Origin: Candidatus Ribeiella danica
GTDB taxonomy: Bacteria > Chloroflexota > Chloroflexia > Chloroflexales > Roseiflexaceae
NCBI GenBank assembly: GCA_016717335.1
Contig: JADKFS010000001.1
Span: 62,001 to 126,000, forward strand
DNA length: 64,000 bases
Reading direction: 5' to 3'
The notes beneath the pieces were generated by a model. It worked only from the letters and a program-made list of their open reading frames with translations, was not told the DNA's origin and searched no databases. Positions 31,036-39,120 of the stretch are shown in pieces. How positions within the stretch are numbered: the stretch's first letter is position 1; every line of letters starts with the position of its first letter. Position numbers and translations under genes: made by a program.

Positions 31036-31190
31036 TTTTCGTGGGTGTGGCGCGGCGGCTTTGCCGCCGCGCCACACCCACGAACGCCCCGCTCCCCGCG
31101 GGGGAGCGGGGGTCGGGGGGGTGTGGGGGATGGCACGACAAAGCCAAATTTCCGAATGGGAACATGTGGGACGAATCATGAAAAAGGAGT
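31036..31190 (+). repeat. Dispersed repeat element B, copy 2
   Basis: The element begins with a perfect GC hairpin (GTGGGTGTGGCGCGGCGGC and its complement around a TTT loop). A palindrome CGCTCCCCGCGGGGGAGCG follows, then the arm GGATGGCACGACAAAG, CCGAATGG, ACATGTGGGA and GAATCATGAAAA. It corresponds unit by unit to the inverted copy at 20440-20640. The gap from 31014 to 31259 contains no gene. Confidence 0.75.
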
Positions 31191-31259
31191 GATCCGCCGG
31201 GCGCGTTCCTTACGAATACACATGCAGGTAGCAGACGCGCGAGCAGAAAGGAACCTGCA

Positions 31260-31766
31260 ATGCCGGCCCTACGGCTGCCGCCCGACGTCGAGGCGGTGAT
31301 CCGCGAGTTCTACACCTGCGAGCTCACGACGGTGAACAAGCAGGGCCAGCCGGTGACCTGGCCGACCCTCCCCTACTACCACCAGGCGGAGGGCCAGATC
31401 ATCGTCACGGCCTCGATCGCCTTCGCGGTCAAGACCTACAACGCCCGCCGGCACCCGCAGGTGGCGCTGCTCTACTCCGACCCGACGGGGGCGCGGCTGG
31501 ACAGCCCGCCGGCCGTGCTGGTGCAGGGCGACGCGACCGTGCGCGAGGTGACCGATAACCCGCCCTGGTCGCTCGAGATCTTCAAGACCTCGGTGCGCCG
31601 CCAGCCCGACAGCCGCAAGTATATCGGGAACCCGATCGCCCGCCGGCTGTTCGAGTTCTACTTCCAGCGCCTGGCGATCATCATCCGGCCGCGCCGCATC
31701 CTGGCGTGGCCGCGCGGGAGCTTCGGCGACGCGCCTGTAGAGATCGAGGTGGCGCATGTGGAATAG
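31260..31766 (+). CDS. Pyridoxamine 5'-phosphate oxidase-like FMN-binding split-barrel protein
   Basis: The protein has 168 residues. The N-terminal block VIREFYTCELTTVNKQGQP, then PTLPYY, is the opening of the PNPOx-like split barrel. KTYNARRHPQVALLYSDPTG and AVLVQGDATVRE are the strands that usually contact flavin or F420. AAAGGA lies nine bases before ATG 31260. Members bind FMN, F420 or haem and act on varied small molecules; the reaction is unknown here. Its end overlaps the next start by 11 bases, which suggests translational coupling. Confidence 0.8.
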   Translation: MPALRLPPDVEAVIREFYTCELTTVNKQGQPVTWPTLPYYHQAEGQIIVTASIAFAVKTYNARRHPQVALLYSDPTGARLDSPPAVLVQGDATVREVTDNPPWSLEIFKTSVRRQPDSRKYIGNPIARRLFEFYFQRLAIIIRPRRILAWPRGSFGDAPVEIEVAHVE

Positions 31767-32766
31767 GCAGCTGGCGGCGTGCGCGCGCGCCTACGCGAGC
31801 GGCACGCTCACGATCGTCGAGCCGTCCGGCTACCCGCTCAGCGTCCGCTGCGCCGCCGCGCTCGACGACGCGCGCGAGGCGATCGCCTTCCCCGGCGCGC
31901 CGCCGATCGTGGCCGGCTGGCGCGGCCCGGCGTGCCTGCTGTTCCACCGGCACAACGAGGTGCTCGAGGACTTCTACGAGCTGATGATCAAGGGCGAGCT
32001 GTCCGACGAGGATGGCGCCCTGACGCTGCGGCCGAGCGAGTTCGTGACCGGGACCGGCCGGCGGGACAGCGACCGGATGCCGCACGCCGGCTCGCCGCTG
32101 CACCTGGTCCAGTTCATGCGGCTGGGGCGGCGCAAGGCCCGCGCGTACCTGGCGAAGCGCGGCGCGCCGTGGCCGCCCATCCCGTTCGAGGAGATGGTGC
32201 GCGCCGCGCGCGAGGTGAAGGCGCGATCGCTTCGGGGCGCTGGCCCCCGGCCCCCCGCCTGGCTCAATTTCGCCAGCGATCCCTTTTCCGGGGCGCTGCG
32301 CCCCCGGCCCCCCGCCTGGCTCAATTTCGCCAGCGATCCCTTTTCCGGGGCGCTGCGCCCCCGGCCCCCCGCCTGGCTCAATTTCGCCAGCGATCCCTTT
32401 TCCGGGGCGCTGCGCCCCCGGCCCCCCGCCCGGGGGAACCCACGCCGGTTCCCCCGGCCCCCCTCCGGCAAAAGATGCCAGATCAGCTGCAACGATTGTG
32501 GCGCATGCCCAGCGACATTCCTGCGGGGCGAGTTGCAATCCGCCGCGCCTGGATTCCGCCGGGCATGCGCGCCAAGCATCGCAAGAGAGGCAGGATTATT
32601 TTGGGGTCCAGGGGCGCACGCCCCGCCCGCAGGGCTCGGGGGGCGCGCAGCCCCCGCAGAAGAACCTACAGAAGCTTCCCAAGCGGCCCGAGGTCGAGGT
32701 TCAGATCCTCGTCGCTCAGCCCAAAGATCTCCTTCAGCTCCTCCATGCGCCGCTCCAGCTTCATGA
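31756..32766 (+). CDS. Small protein coupled to the PNPOx-like gene, reading into repeat DNA
   Basis: The first 160 or so residues (TLTIVEPSGYPLSVRC, FHRHNEVLEDFYELMIKGEL, then FMRLGRRKARAYLAKRG) form a plausible soluble domain, possibly a second split-barrel-related fold. I do not recognise the family with certainty. From about 32235 the frame continues into dispersed element A, giving the repeated peptide RPPAWLNFASDPFSGALRP, and stops only at 32766. The native stop has probably been replaced by the insertion, so the C-terminal 175 residues are repeat-derived. The 11-base overlap with the preceding gene supports co-translation. Confidence 0.55.
   Translation: MWNRQLAACARAYASGTLTIVEPSGYPLSVRCAAALDDAREAIAFPGAPPIVAGWRGPACLLFHRHNEVLEDFYELMIKGELSDEDGALTLRPSEFVTGTGRRDSDRMPHAGSPLHLVQFMRLGRRKARAYLAKRGAPWPPIPFEEMVRAAREVKARSLRGAGPRPPAWLNFASDPFSGALRPRPPAWLNFASDPFSGALRPRPPAWLNFASDPFSGALRPRPPARGNPRRFPRPPSGKRCQISCNDCGACPATFLRGELQSAAPGFRRACAPSIAREAGLFWGPGAHAPPAGLGGRAAPAEEPTEASQAARGRGSDPRRSAQRSPSAPPCAAPAS
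32235..32660. repeat. Dispersed element A, copy 2, with a 57-bp triplication
   Basis: A 57-bp unit (CTGGCTCAATTTCGCCAGCG, then ATCCCTTTTCC and the GGGGCGCTGCGCCCCC hairpin) is repeated three times at about 32254-32425. The element body follows: GGGGGAACC/GGTTCCCCC hairpin, CTCCGGCAAA at 32463, a 140-nt core and TTTTGGGGTCC at 32599. It ends with GGGGGGCGCGCAGCCCCC near 32656. Confidence 0.8.
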
Positions 32767-33135
32767 AGGCCTCCCCCAGCCGCTCGATCTGCTCGTCGTC
32801 GATCGTGCCCGCCTCCATCCGCCGCAGCGCCTGCCGCTCCATCAGCTGCCGCAGCAGCTCGATCACGGTCATCACCAGCTGGGACAGGCCGCGCTCCACG
32901 TCGTTGGGTCGACGTTCACCCGCTTGGGCAGCGGGTTGCGGATCCGCTCCAGCTCGGCGGCGAAATCTGCTGGGTCCTCGGGCGCGCAGAGCAGCTTCGA
33001 GCCCTCGCGCGACGGCGCGGCGCCGGGCTGCCTGCCCGCCACGTACTCCTGGGGCGCGACGACGAGGTCGATCGGCGTGGCGACGACCCGGCCGATCTCG
33101 GCCATCCCCGGCAGCTCCAGCTGGATAGCATTCAT
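32666..33135 (-). CDS. gvpK: Gas vesicle protein GvpK (one frameshift)
   Basis: The C-terminal 85 residues are typical GvpK: DVERGLSQLVMTVIELL, RQLMERQALRRMEAG, LGEAFMKLERRMEELKEIF and DLNLDLGPLGKLL. The N-terminal part (MNAIQLELPGMAEIGR, then RIRNPLPKRVNVDP) is in another frame. The two join at the run GACCCAACGAC near 32906, where one base seems missing. AGAGGA precedes ATG 33135. GvpK is a minor but required gas-vesicle assembly protein. This is the last gene of the gas-vesicle operon, and its stop lies just beside repeat element A. Confidence 0.85.
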
Positions 33136-33208
33136 ACAATTCCTCTGCAGCAGCGTCGGAAGAATCGAACCAACCACTGCCCAACGTTTCTGACTACTGA
33201 CTACGACC

Positions 33209-33898
33209 CTAATCGGCGGTCACAAAGTGATACGCGGGCCACGGGCCGGTGCAGAGGAACCGCAGCTCGGGGTGCCCGGCCTGCTGCTGGCGCACCGCCT
33301 GCTCGAACGCGGGGACCTGCCTCCGATCGACCAGGTAGGCGGCGTTCAGCAGCAGGCGCGGCGTCACGAGCACAGCTTCGACGCGATCGACCGCCAGCGG
33401 GGCCAGGCCGTGCACCAGCTCGGCGACCTGCGCCTCGGCCGCGCGCCGCTCGGTCTCCGCGTGCCGCTCCTCGTCGAGGCGCGCCATCAGGTAGCTGTAG
33501 CCCCCGCTCGCGCGCTCGCGCGTGGCGCGCGGGGCGGGCTCGGCGGCGCGCCACAGCACCCGCAGCCCCAGCTCGACGCGGCCGCGCACGCGCTCGAGGT
33601 TCGCCGCGAATGCGTCGTAGCGCTCGGCCAGCCGATCCTGCATGACCTGGGCACTCTTGAGCGCCACGCCGAATCGCGCCGGCAGCGCGGCTCGCTCGGC
33701 CATCAGCGCCTCGATCACGCGCTCGTGCCGCCAGACGTTCGCGGCCGTCGGCTCAACCTCGCCCGCGCCCAGCGGGCTCACGATCGCCGCGATGTCGCGG
33801 CAGACCACGCTCTGGAGCGCCTCGCCCCCCAGGCCGGGCCCGCCGCCGGGCGGCTGATCCGGCCGATCCGTGATGGCATACAGGTAGAGTGCCGCCAT
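33209..33898 (-). CDS. gvpF/L: Gas vesicle protein of the GvpF/GvpL family
   Basis: The protein has 229 residues. It starts with ALYLYAITD, the standard GvpF/L opening, followed by IAAIVSPL, HERVIEALMAERAALPARFG and the ending LRFLCTGPWPAYHFV, all conserved in the family. The middle is rich in arginine and glutamate with coiled-coil tendency. AAGG precedes ATG 33898. GvpF/L proteins bind nascent GvpA and assist shell nucleation. It lies six bases after the GvpA-family gene on the same strand and is one of three GvpF/L genes in the operon. Confidence 0.92.
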   Translation of the reverse strand: MAALYLYAITDRPDQPPGGGPGLGGEALQSVVCRDIAAIVSPLGAGEVEPTAANVWRHERVIEALMAERAALPARFGVALKSAQVMQDRLAERYDAFAANLERVRGRVELGLRVLWRAAEPAPRATRERASGGYSYLMARLDEERHAETERRAAEAQVAELVHGLAPLAVDRVEAVLVTPRLLLNAAYLVDRRQVPAFEQAVRQQQAGHPELRFLCTGPWPAYHFVTAD

Positions 33899-33903
33899 TG
33901 GTG

Positions 33904-34137
33904 TCACAACCTTTCGTAGCTGCTTTCCAGAGAGCGCGGCTCGAGCGCGGCCGCGCGCATACGATCGGCGGTATCGACCGAGCAGAGCAGCGCCTTCAGG
34001 CCAACGTAGATCAGGTCGACGTCGGCCACCGAGAGCGTCAGGTCGCCCCAGATCACGATGCCTTTGTTGAGCGCGCGGTCGAGCACCTCTAGCAAGCTCA
34101 GATCGTGCGATTCCCAGTCGGGGCTGTGCGTTGTCAT
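33904..34137 (-). CDS. GvpA-family minor gas vesicle protein (GvpJ/M/S type)
   Basis: The protein has 77 residues. Its core LLEVLDRALNKGIVIWGDL, then DLIYVGLKALLCSVDT, is the GvpA fold (helix-strand-strand-helix). The WGDL..S..D.DLIY..L pattern is closer to the minor proteins GvpJ, GvpM or GvpS than to the major shell GvpA. It overlaps the end of the upstream GvpF/L gene by four bases. It probably caps or nucleates the vesicle cone. Confidence 0.88.
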   Translation of the reverse strand: MTTHSPDWESHDLSLLEVLDRALNKGIVIWGDLTLSVADVDLIYVGLKALLCSVDTADRMRAAALEPRSLESSYERL

Positions 34138-34998
34138 GATGCGTCCCTCTCGATTGAGGCGAAGCTGTAGGGCGGCCATGGTCCGGTAAGCTCGCACCTG
34201 AACCCCAGCGGGGCCAGCTGCTCGGCCAGCTGCGCCAGCTCGGCCTCGAAGCGCGGCTGCTCCTGGTCGTCCACCAGGTACGAGCCGTTGAGCGCCATCG
34301 CGCCGGGCTGGCCGTGCACGTCCGGCGCCTGCGCCGGGTGGCTGGCCGCCGCGCGAGCCACGCCCGAAAGGCGGAGGTGGCTCGCCTGGGCATGGCTGCG
34401 CTCCAGCGATTCGGCCAGCTGCTGCGCCGCCAGCGCGATCTTCTTGCGCAGCATGTAGCCGGCCCCCGCCGACATCCTGACGATCGTCTCGCGCATCGGC
34501 TGCAGCTCGCCCGACGACTCGGCGGCCCAGGCGACCAGCTGCTCGCGGTTGCAGAAGATCTTGACGCCCCACTCGGTGGCGCCCGTCAGCCGGTCCAGCC
34601 CGTCCCGCAGGCCGCCGCCGCCGGCATCGAGCATGCCCAGCACCCGCGACTCGCTGTTGTAGAGCGTGCAGAACTGGAGCGGCAGCACGGCGTAGTCCTC
34701 CAGCAACGCCGCCAGGACGCGCTGGTGCGCCAGCGCGCGCGCGCAGCCACGCGTGATCCTCCAGGTGCGCCCTGAGCGCGTCCGGCTGGAAGTCTGCCAG
34801 CGGCACGGCGCTGACGATCGCCTGCAGATCCCCGCGCGCCAGGGCGTAGACCGCGGCCCCCGGCACGATCCCTTCGATCGCGCGCGGAGGCAGCCGCGCG
34901 CCGCCCTTGCGGCGCGCGATCGCGTAGACGTAGATCGCCGCGTCGCCCGCGGCATCCAGAGTCGCGACGGCGCCGTCGTGAGCGTCGCTCGTCATCAT
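34134..34998 (-). CDS. gvpF/L: GvpF/GvpL family protein (one frameshift)
   Basis: The N-terminal part (AAIYVYAIARRKGGARL, GDLQAIVSAVPLADF) and the C-terminal part (ALLEDYAVLPLQFCTLY, then LAPLGFRCELTGPWPPYSFAS) are in different frames. They join at a GC dinucleotide run at about 34733-34744, a slippage-prone site. Joined, it gives about 287 residues with the full family pattern. ATG 34998 overlaps the end of the upstream J-domain fusion gene by four bases, so these genes are translationally coupled. Confidence 0.85.
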
Positions 34999-36131
34999 GC
35001 CGCAAGCTCCTGGCCGGCGTCCTGCCGGCTGATGCCGATCAGCAGCGCTCGCTCCACCGCCTCGCGGCTAAATCGGCACAGCAGATCCACCCCGGGGCGG
35101 CGCTGCCGCTCGCCCGCGACGCGCGCGGCCTGGCTCTCCGCGTACGCGCTCAGCAGCCGGTAGGCCTGCGTCAGCGCGGCCATGCGCGCCTCGGCGTCCG
35201 CGTCGCCCTGATTGTGGTCGGGGTGCGCGTTCGCGGCGTGTGCCCGGTACGCGTGCTTGATCTCGCCGGCGGTTGCCAGCGGCCCCAGCCCCAGCAGCCG
35301 CCGCGCCGAGTCGACCGACTCGAACGAGAGCCCCCGGATCGCGACGGTGGCGAAGCTGTACGGCGGCAGCGGGCCGACGCAGCGGATCTGAAACTGGCCT
35401 TCGAGCGCCTCGTCGAGCCGCTGCAGCCGCGCGTCCAGCTCCGGGCGCTGCGCTGCGCGCAGCAGCATGGCCAGGTTGATCACCATGCTGTCGTCCATCA
35501 TCGGGTTCACCACCACGTCCAGCGCGAGGTCTGCGAACATCTCGATCACCTGCTTGCCCAGCGCGGCGCGGCGGCGGCCCAGCGAAGCCTGGACCGCCTG
35601 CCCGAGCGCCACTCGATCGAACATGGTCTCCTCGGCGGGGCGGCTGCCGATCCGCGCCTTCAGCTCGACGATCGCGGGCTCGGCGGCGATCGTCCCGAAG
35701 ACCTTCGGCAGCTCCCACAGCACCACCACCTCGACCTGGATCTTCCCGGCGAAGTGTGCCAGCGCCTGGCCGAACATCTCCGCGCCCTGCGCGAGCAGAT
35801 CGTCGGCGCGGGCCTGGGCGGGCAGGATCGTGCCGAACTTCACCGGCAGGATCGGGTAGTCGCGCATCACCGTCTCGACGACGCGCTGGTGGGCGGTCAG
35901 GCGGCGCACGGCCTCCTGACGGTCCATGCCCTGAAAGTCGCTCGCGCCGATGTCGCTGATCACCACCGAGAGCCCGTCGCCGCAGACCGTGTACACGTCG
36001 TCCGCGTCGTCGACCCCGCCGATGTCGAAGACGACCGGGTCAGCGGTGGGGATGATCCCGTAGATGTACTGACAGGTCGGCGAGGGCGCTGGCAAAGTGA
36101 TGTCGATTGATTCGGAGATCGCTGTAGTCAT
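34995..36131 (-). CDS. GvpF/GvpL protein fused to a DnaJ J-domain
   Basis: The protein has 378 residues. Residues 20-265 are a full GvpF/L domain ([44 protein letters not shown] and the closing RCVGPLPPYSFATV). Residues 275-340 form a J-domain with the HPD triad at 303-305 (AHAANAHPDHNQ) and the helix EARMAALTQAYRLLS. A J-domain recruits and stimulates Hsp70, so this fusion would bring Hsp70 to nascent vesicle shells. The start lies inside the 3' end of the Cdc48-like gene (92-base overlap), and the end overlaps the next GvpF/L gene. Confidence 0.88.
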   Translation of the reverse strand: MTTAISESIDITLPAPSPTCQYIYGIIPTADPVVFDIGGVDDADDVYTVCGDGLSVVISDIGASDFQGMDRQEAVRRLTAHQRVVETVMRDYPILPVKFGTILPAQARADDLLAQGAEMFGQALAHFAGKIQVEVVVLWELPKVFGTIAAEPAIVELKARIGSRPAEETMFDRVALGQAVQASLGRRRAALGKQVIEMFADLALDVVVNPMMDDSMVINLAMLLRAAQRPELDARLQRLDEALEGQFQIRCVGPLPPYSFATVAIRGLSFESVDSARRLLGLGPLATAGEIKHAYRAHAANAHPDHNQGDADAEARMAALTQAYRLLSAYAESQAARVAGERQRRPGVDLLCRFSREAVERALLIGISRQDAGQELAA

Positions 36132-38219
36132 GGTGCGCTTCCCTTTGCTCTGCCTCAGCAGGCGTAAGCTGCTGGTGCTGCTCTAGATATTCGCGGATCG
36201 CCAGCAGCGCCGTACGGTGGCACAGGCCCTCGATGTCGGCGCCGACAAAGGTCTCGGTCTCGTCGGCCAGCCGCTGCAGGTCGACGTCGTCGGCCAGCGG
36301 CATCTTGCGCGTCTGGACTCGCAGGATCGCCAGCCGGGCCGCCGCGTCGGGTATCGGCATCTCGACCAGGAAGTCGAACCGGCCGGCGCGCTGCAGCGCC
36401 GGGTCGACCCGGTCGATCCGGTTGGTGGCGGCCAGCACGACCACGCCGTTCAGCGACTCGATGCCGTCGAGCTCGGTGAGCAGCTGGCTGACCATGCGCT
36501 CGGTCACTTCGCTATCGCCGCCGCCGCGCGCGGCGCGATCGAGTCAATCTCGTCGAAGAAGATGATGCAGGGCGCCGCCTGGCGGGCCTTGTGGAAGATC
36601 TCGCGTATGCCGCGTTCGGACTCGCCGACCCAGCGGCTGAGCAGCTGCGGCCCCTTCACCGAGATGAAGTTCGCCTCGCTCTCGCGCGCCAGCGCCTTGG
36701 CCAGCAGCGTCTTGCCGGTGCCGGGCGCGCCGTGCAGCAAGATGCCCTTCGGCGAGCGGACGCCGGCCTGCTCGAAGATCTTGGCGTGGCGCAGCGGCCA
36801 CTCGACTGCCTCGGCCAGCAGCTCCTTGACCTCCTCCAGCCCGCCGATATCGTCCCAGCCAACATCGGGGATCTCGGTGAAGACCTCGCGGATGGCCGAG
36901 GGCTCGACCTCGTTGAGCGCGCTGGCGAAGTCGGCGCCGGTGACCTCCAGGGCCATCAGCTTCTCGTAGGGGATCTGCGCCTGCGCGAAGTCGATCTCGG
37001 GGATCAGCCGGCGCAGCGCGCTCATCGCCGCCTCGCGGCACAGCGCCTCCATGTCGGCGCCGACGAAGCCGTGGGTGACGGCCGCCAGCCGCGGGACGCT
37101 CACGTCGTCGGCCAGCGGCATGCCGCGGGTGTGGATCTCGAGGATCTCCTGGCGCCCGTCTTTATCCGGCACGCTGATGCCGATCTCGCGGTCGAAGCGG
37201 CCTGGCCGGCGCAGCGCCGGGTCGAGGCTGTTGGGCAGGTTGGTGGCGGCGATCACAATCACATTGCCGCGCGACTCGAGCCCGTCCATCAGGGCCAGCA
37301 GCTGGGCCACCACGCGGCGCTCGACCTGCCGGTCGCCGCTGAGATCCTCGCGCTTCGGCGCGATCGCGTCGATCTCGTCGATGAAGATGATCGCCGGGGC
37401 GTGGCGGCGGGCGTCGTCGAAGATCCCGCGCAGGTTGGCCTCGCTGGCCCCGTAGAGCTTGTCGATCACCTCGGGCCCGTTGATCGTCACGAAGTGCGCG
37501 CTGGTCTCGTTGGCCACCGCGCGGGCGATCAGGGTCTTGCCGCAGCCGGGCGGGCCGTAGAGCAGCACGCCCTTGGGCGCGTTGATGCCCAGCCGCTCGA
37601 AGATCTCCGGGTAGCGCAGCGGCAGCTCGATCATCTCGCGGATGCGGCGGGTCTCGCGCCGCAGCCCGCCGATATCCTCGTAGGTGATCGTGCCGCGCTC
37701 GCGGCCGGTGCTCTCGCCGGAGATCCGGATGGTGGTGTTCGGGCTGATCAGCGTCGGCCCGGTCGGCGTCGTATCGGCGACGGTGAACGACTGGGCGCGC
37801 GTGCCGAACAGGTTGACGCGCACGCGGTCGCCAACCACGACGGGGAGGCCGTCGAGCAGCTTCGCAATGTAGTGGAGCTGCGAGGTTTGCGGGACGGTGC
37901 GCATGCCCTCGGCCGGCGTCAGCACGAGCGCGCGCGCGGGCTGAACCTTGATTCGCCGAACCTCGACCCGCTCGTCGAGGCCGATCTGGGCATTCGCGCG
38001 CAGGATGCCGTCGGCCTGGATCAGGCCCTGCCCGCGCTGATCGGCGTAGGCCGGCATGGCGCGGGCCACGGTCGCGCGCTTGCCGGTGATCTGCACGACA
38101 TCGCCAATCCGCACGCCGAGCCGCTCCAGGTCTTGAGGGTCCATGCGCGCCAGCCCGCGTGCCACATCTTTGGGCAGCGCTTCCGCGACGCGCAGAGCGA
38201 TGGTTTGATCGTCTGGCAT
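36040..38219 (-). CDS. Cdc48/VCP-type double AAA+ ATPase (one frameshift)
   Basis: Joined, the protein has about 726 residues. A Cdc48 N-domain ([27 protein letters not shown]) is followed by D1 with Walker [14 protein letters not shown] and Walker [14 protein letters not shown]2 has [13 protein letters not shown] and [13 protein letters not shown], then, in the other frame, [17 protein letters not shown] and [13 protein letters not shown]. The break is in the CGCGCGGCGGCGG run near 36520-36535, where one base seems to be missing from an expected PRRGGGD motif. Cdc48 proteins unfold or remodel protein complexes. Its place inside the gas-vesicle operon, where a GvpN AAA protein is usual, suggests a role in vesicle assembly. 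Confidence 0.85.
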
Positions 38220-38382
38220 GTTGGTACTCTTCTATGCTTTAGGGGTGCTCGAATACATACAGCGCGCTGCGCTGAAATCTAAACTTGAGTAGGATTTTAG
38301 GGGCGGGCTGCGCCCTCCCCTAGCCCCTCTGCCGGCCCCGCCAGACTTCCCCGTGGTGGGGCCTATAAAGCCAGGAATCTGA

Positions 38383-38682
38383 CTATGCGCTGGCCTCCAG
38401 GCGCGCTTCCAGGCGCTCGACTCGCGCCTGCAGCGCGTGGTTTTCCAGCTGCAGATCTTTCGCGCGCGTGGTGAGCATCGGGTCGGCCTCCCACCAGTTG
38501 ATCCCCATGGCCATCGCCTTGTCGACCGATGCAATCAGCAGGCGCACCTTGATCGACAGCAGCTCGACGCCGACCAGCGAAATCGTAATATCTCCGGCGA
38601 CCACAATACCTTTGTCGAGCACGCGCTCTAGGATGTCGGCCAGGTTGGTCGACTGAACTGAGTGTTAATCGTGATCAGGCAT
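38383..38682 (-). CDS. GvpA/GvpJ-like gas vesicle protein with in-frame stop near its start
   Basis: The conserved part reads NLADILERVLDKGIVVAG and VELLSIKVRLLIASVDK, then GINWWEADP and a coiled-coil tail (LENHALQARVERLEARLE). This matches GvpJ-type members of the GvpA family. The ATG at 38682 opens MPDHD and then meets TAA at 38665-38667 before the conserved region. Without it translation would have to start at GTG 38622, which would remove the first helix. The TAA may be a sequence error or a real inactivation. Confidence 0.7.
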
Positions 38683-38799
38683 GATAAGACGCTCCACGCT
38701 TTCCTACTATGGTTTTAGCTCTTTGCATTCAGGCGGGGGCAGGGGGGGCGGCGCAGCGCCCTCTGCACCCCACCTCGCCTGCGGGGCGGCTGCTTGCGG

Positions 38800-39053
38800 C
38801 TACTCGGACGCCTGGTTGCGCACGTAGCGGCGGGTGCGCTCGTAGCGAACCAGATTGCCCACCTCATCGAGCAGCACGACATACGTCCCCAGCATATCGT
38901 TCGACTCCCGGGGATGCGCTTCAGCCCGATCAGATCAGCGGTGACATGCCAGCCCTGATCGTCGTGGTTGAGGCTCGACACGGTATCGGCCTTGAGGCCT
39001 GTGAGCATGGTCAGTTGTTCCTTGGCCCGTAGTGCGATTTCTGGCGTGTTCAT
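38800..39053 (-). CDS. gvpO: Gas vesicle protein GvpO (one frameshift)
   Basis: The first part (MNTPEIALRAKEQLTMLTG, DQGWHVTADLIGLKRIP) and the second (ESNDMLGTYVVLLDEVGN, LVRYERTRRYVRNQ) together give the typical GvpO of about 84 residues. They lie in different frames and join at CTCCCGGGGA near 38906-38913. GvpO is an accessory protein needed for vesicle formation in haloarchaea and actinomycetes. It lies 67 bases after the GvpG fusion gene. Confidence 0.82.
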
Positions 39054-39120
39054 GGTGGGTGTTGCTCCTTCCGTAATGAGTCTCAGGGCAGGCCTTCCTG
39101 CCGCATCGATCGTGGGCCGC

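Noticed and set aside
33904..38682. One of the two small GvpA-family genes as the major shell protein GvpA
   Set aside because: Both have the minor-type signatures (IWGDL..D.DLIY and VAGDI with GINWWEADP) in place of the major GvpA pattern; this remains to be tested by a tree.
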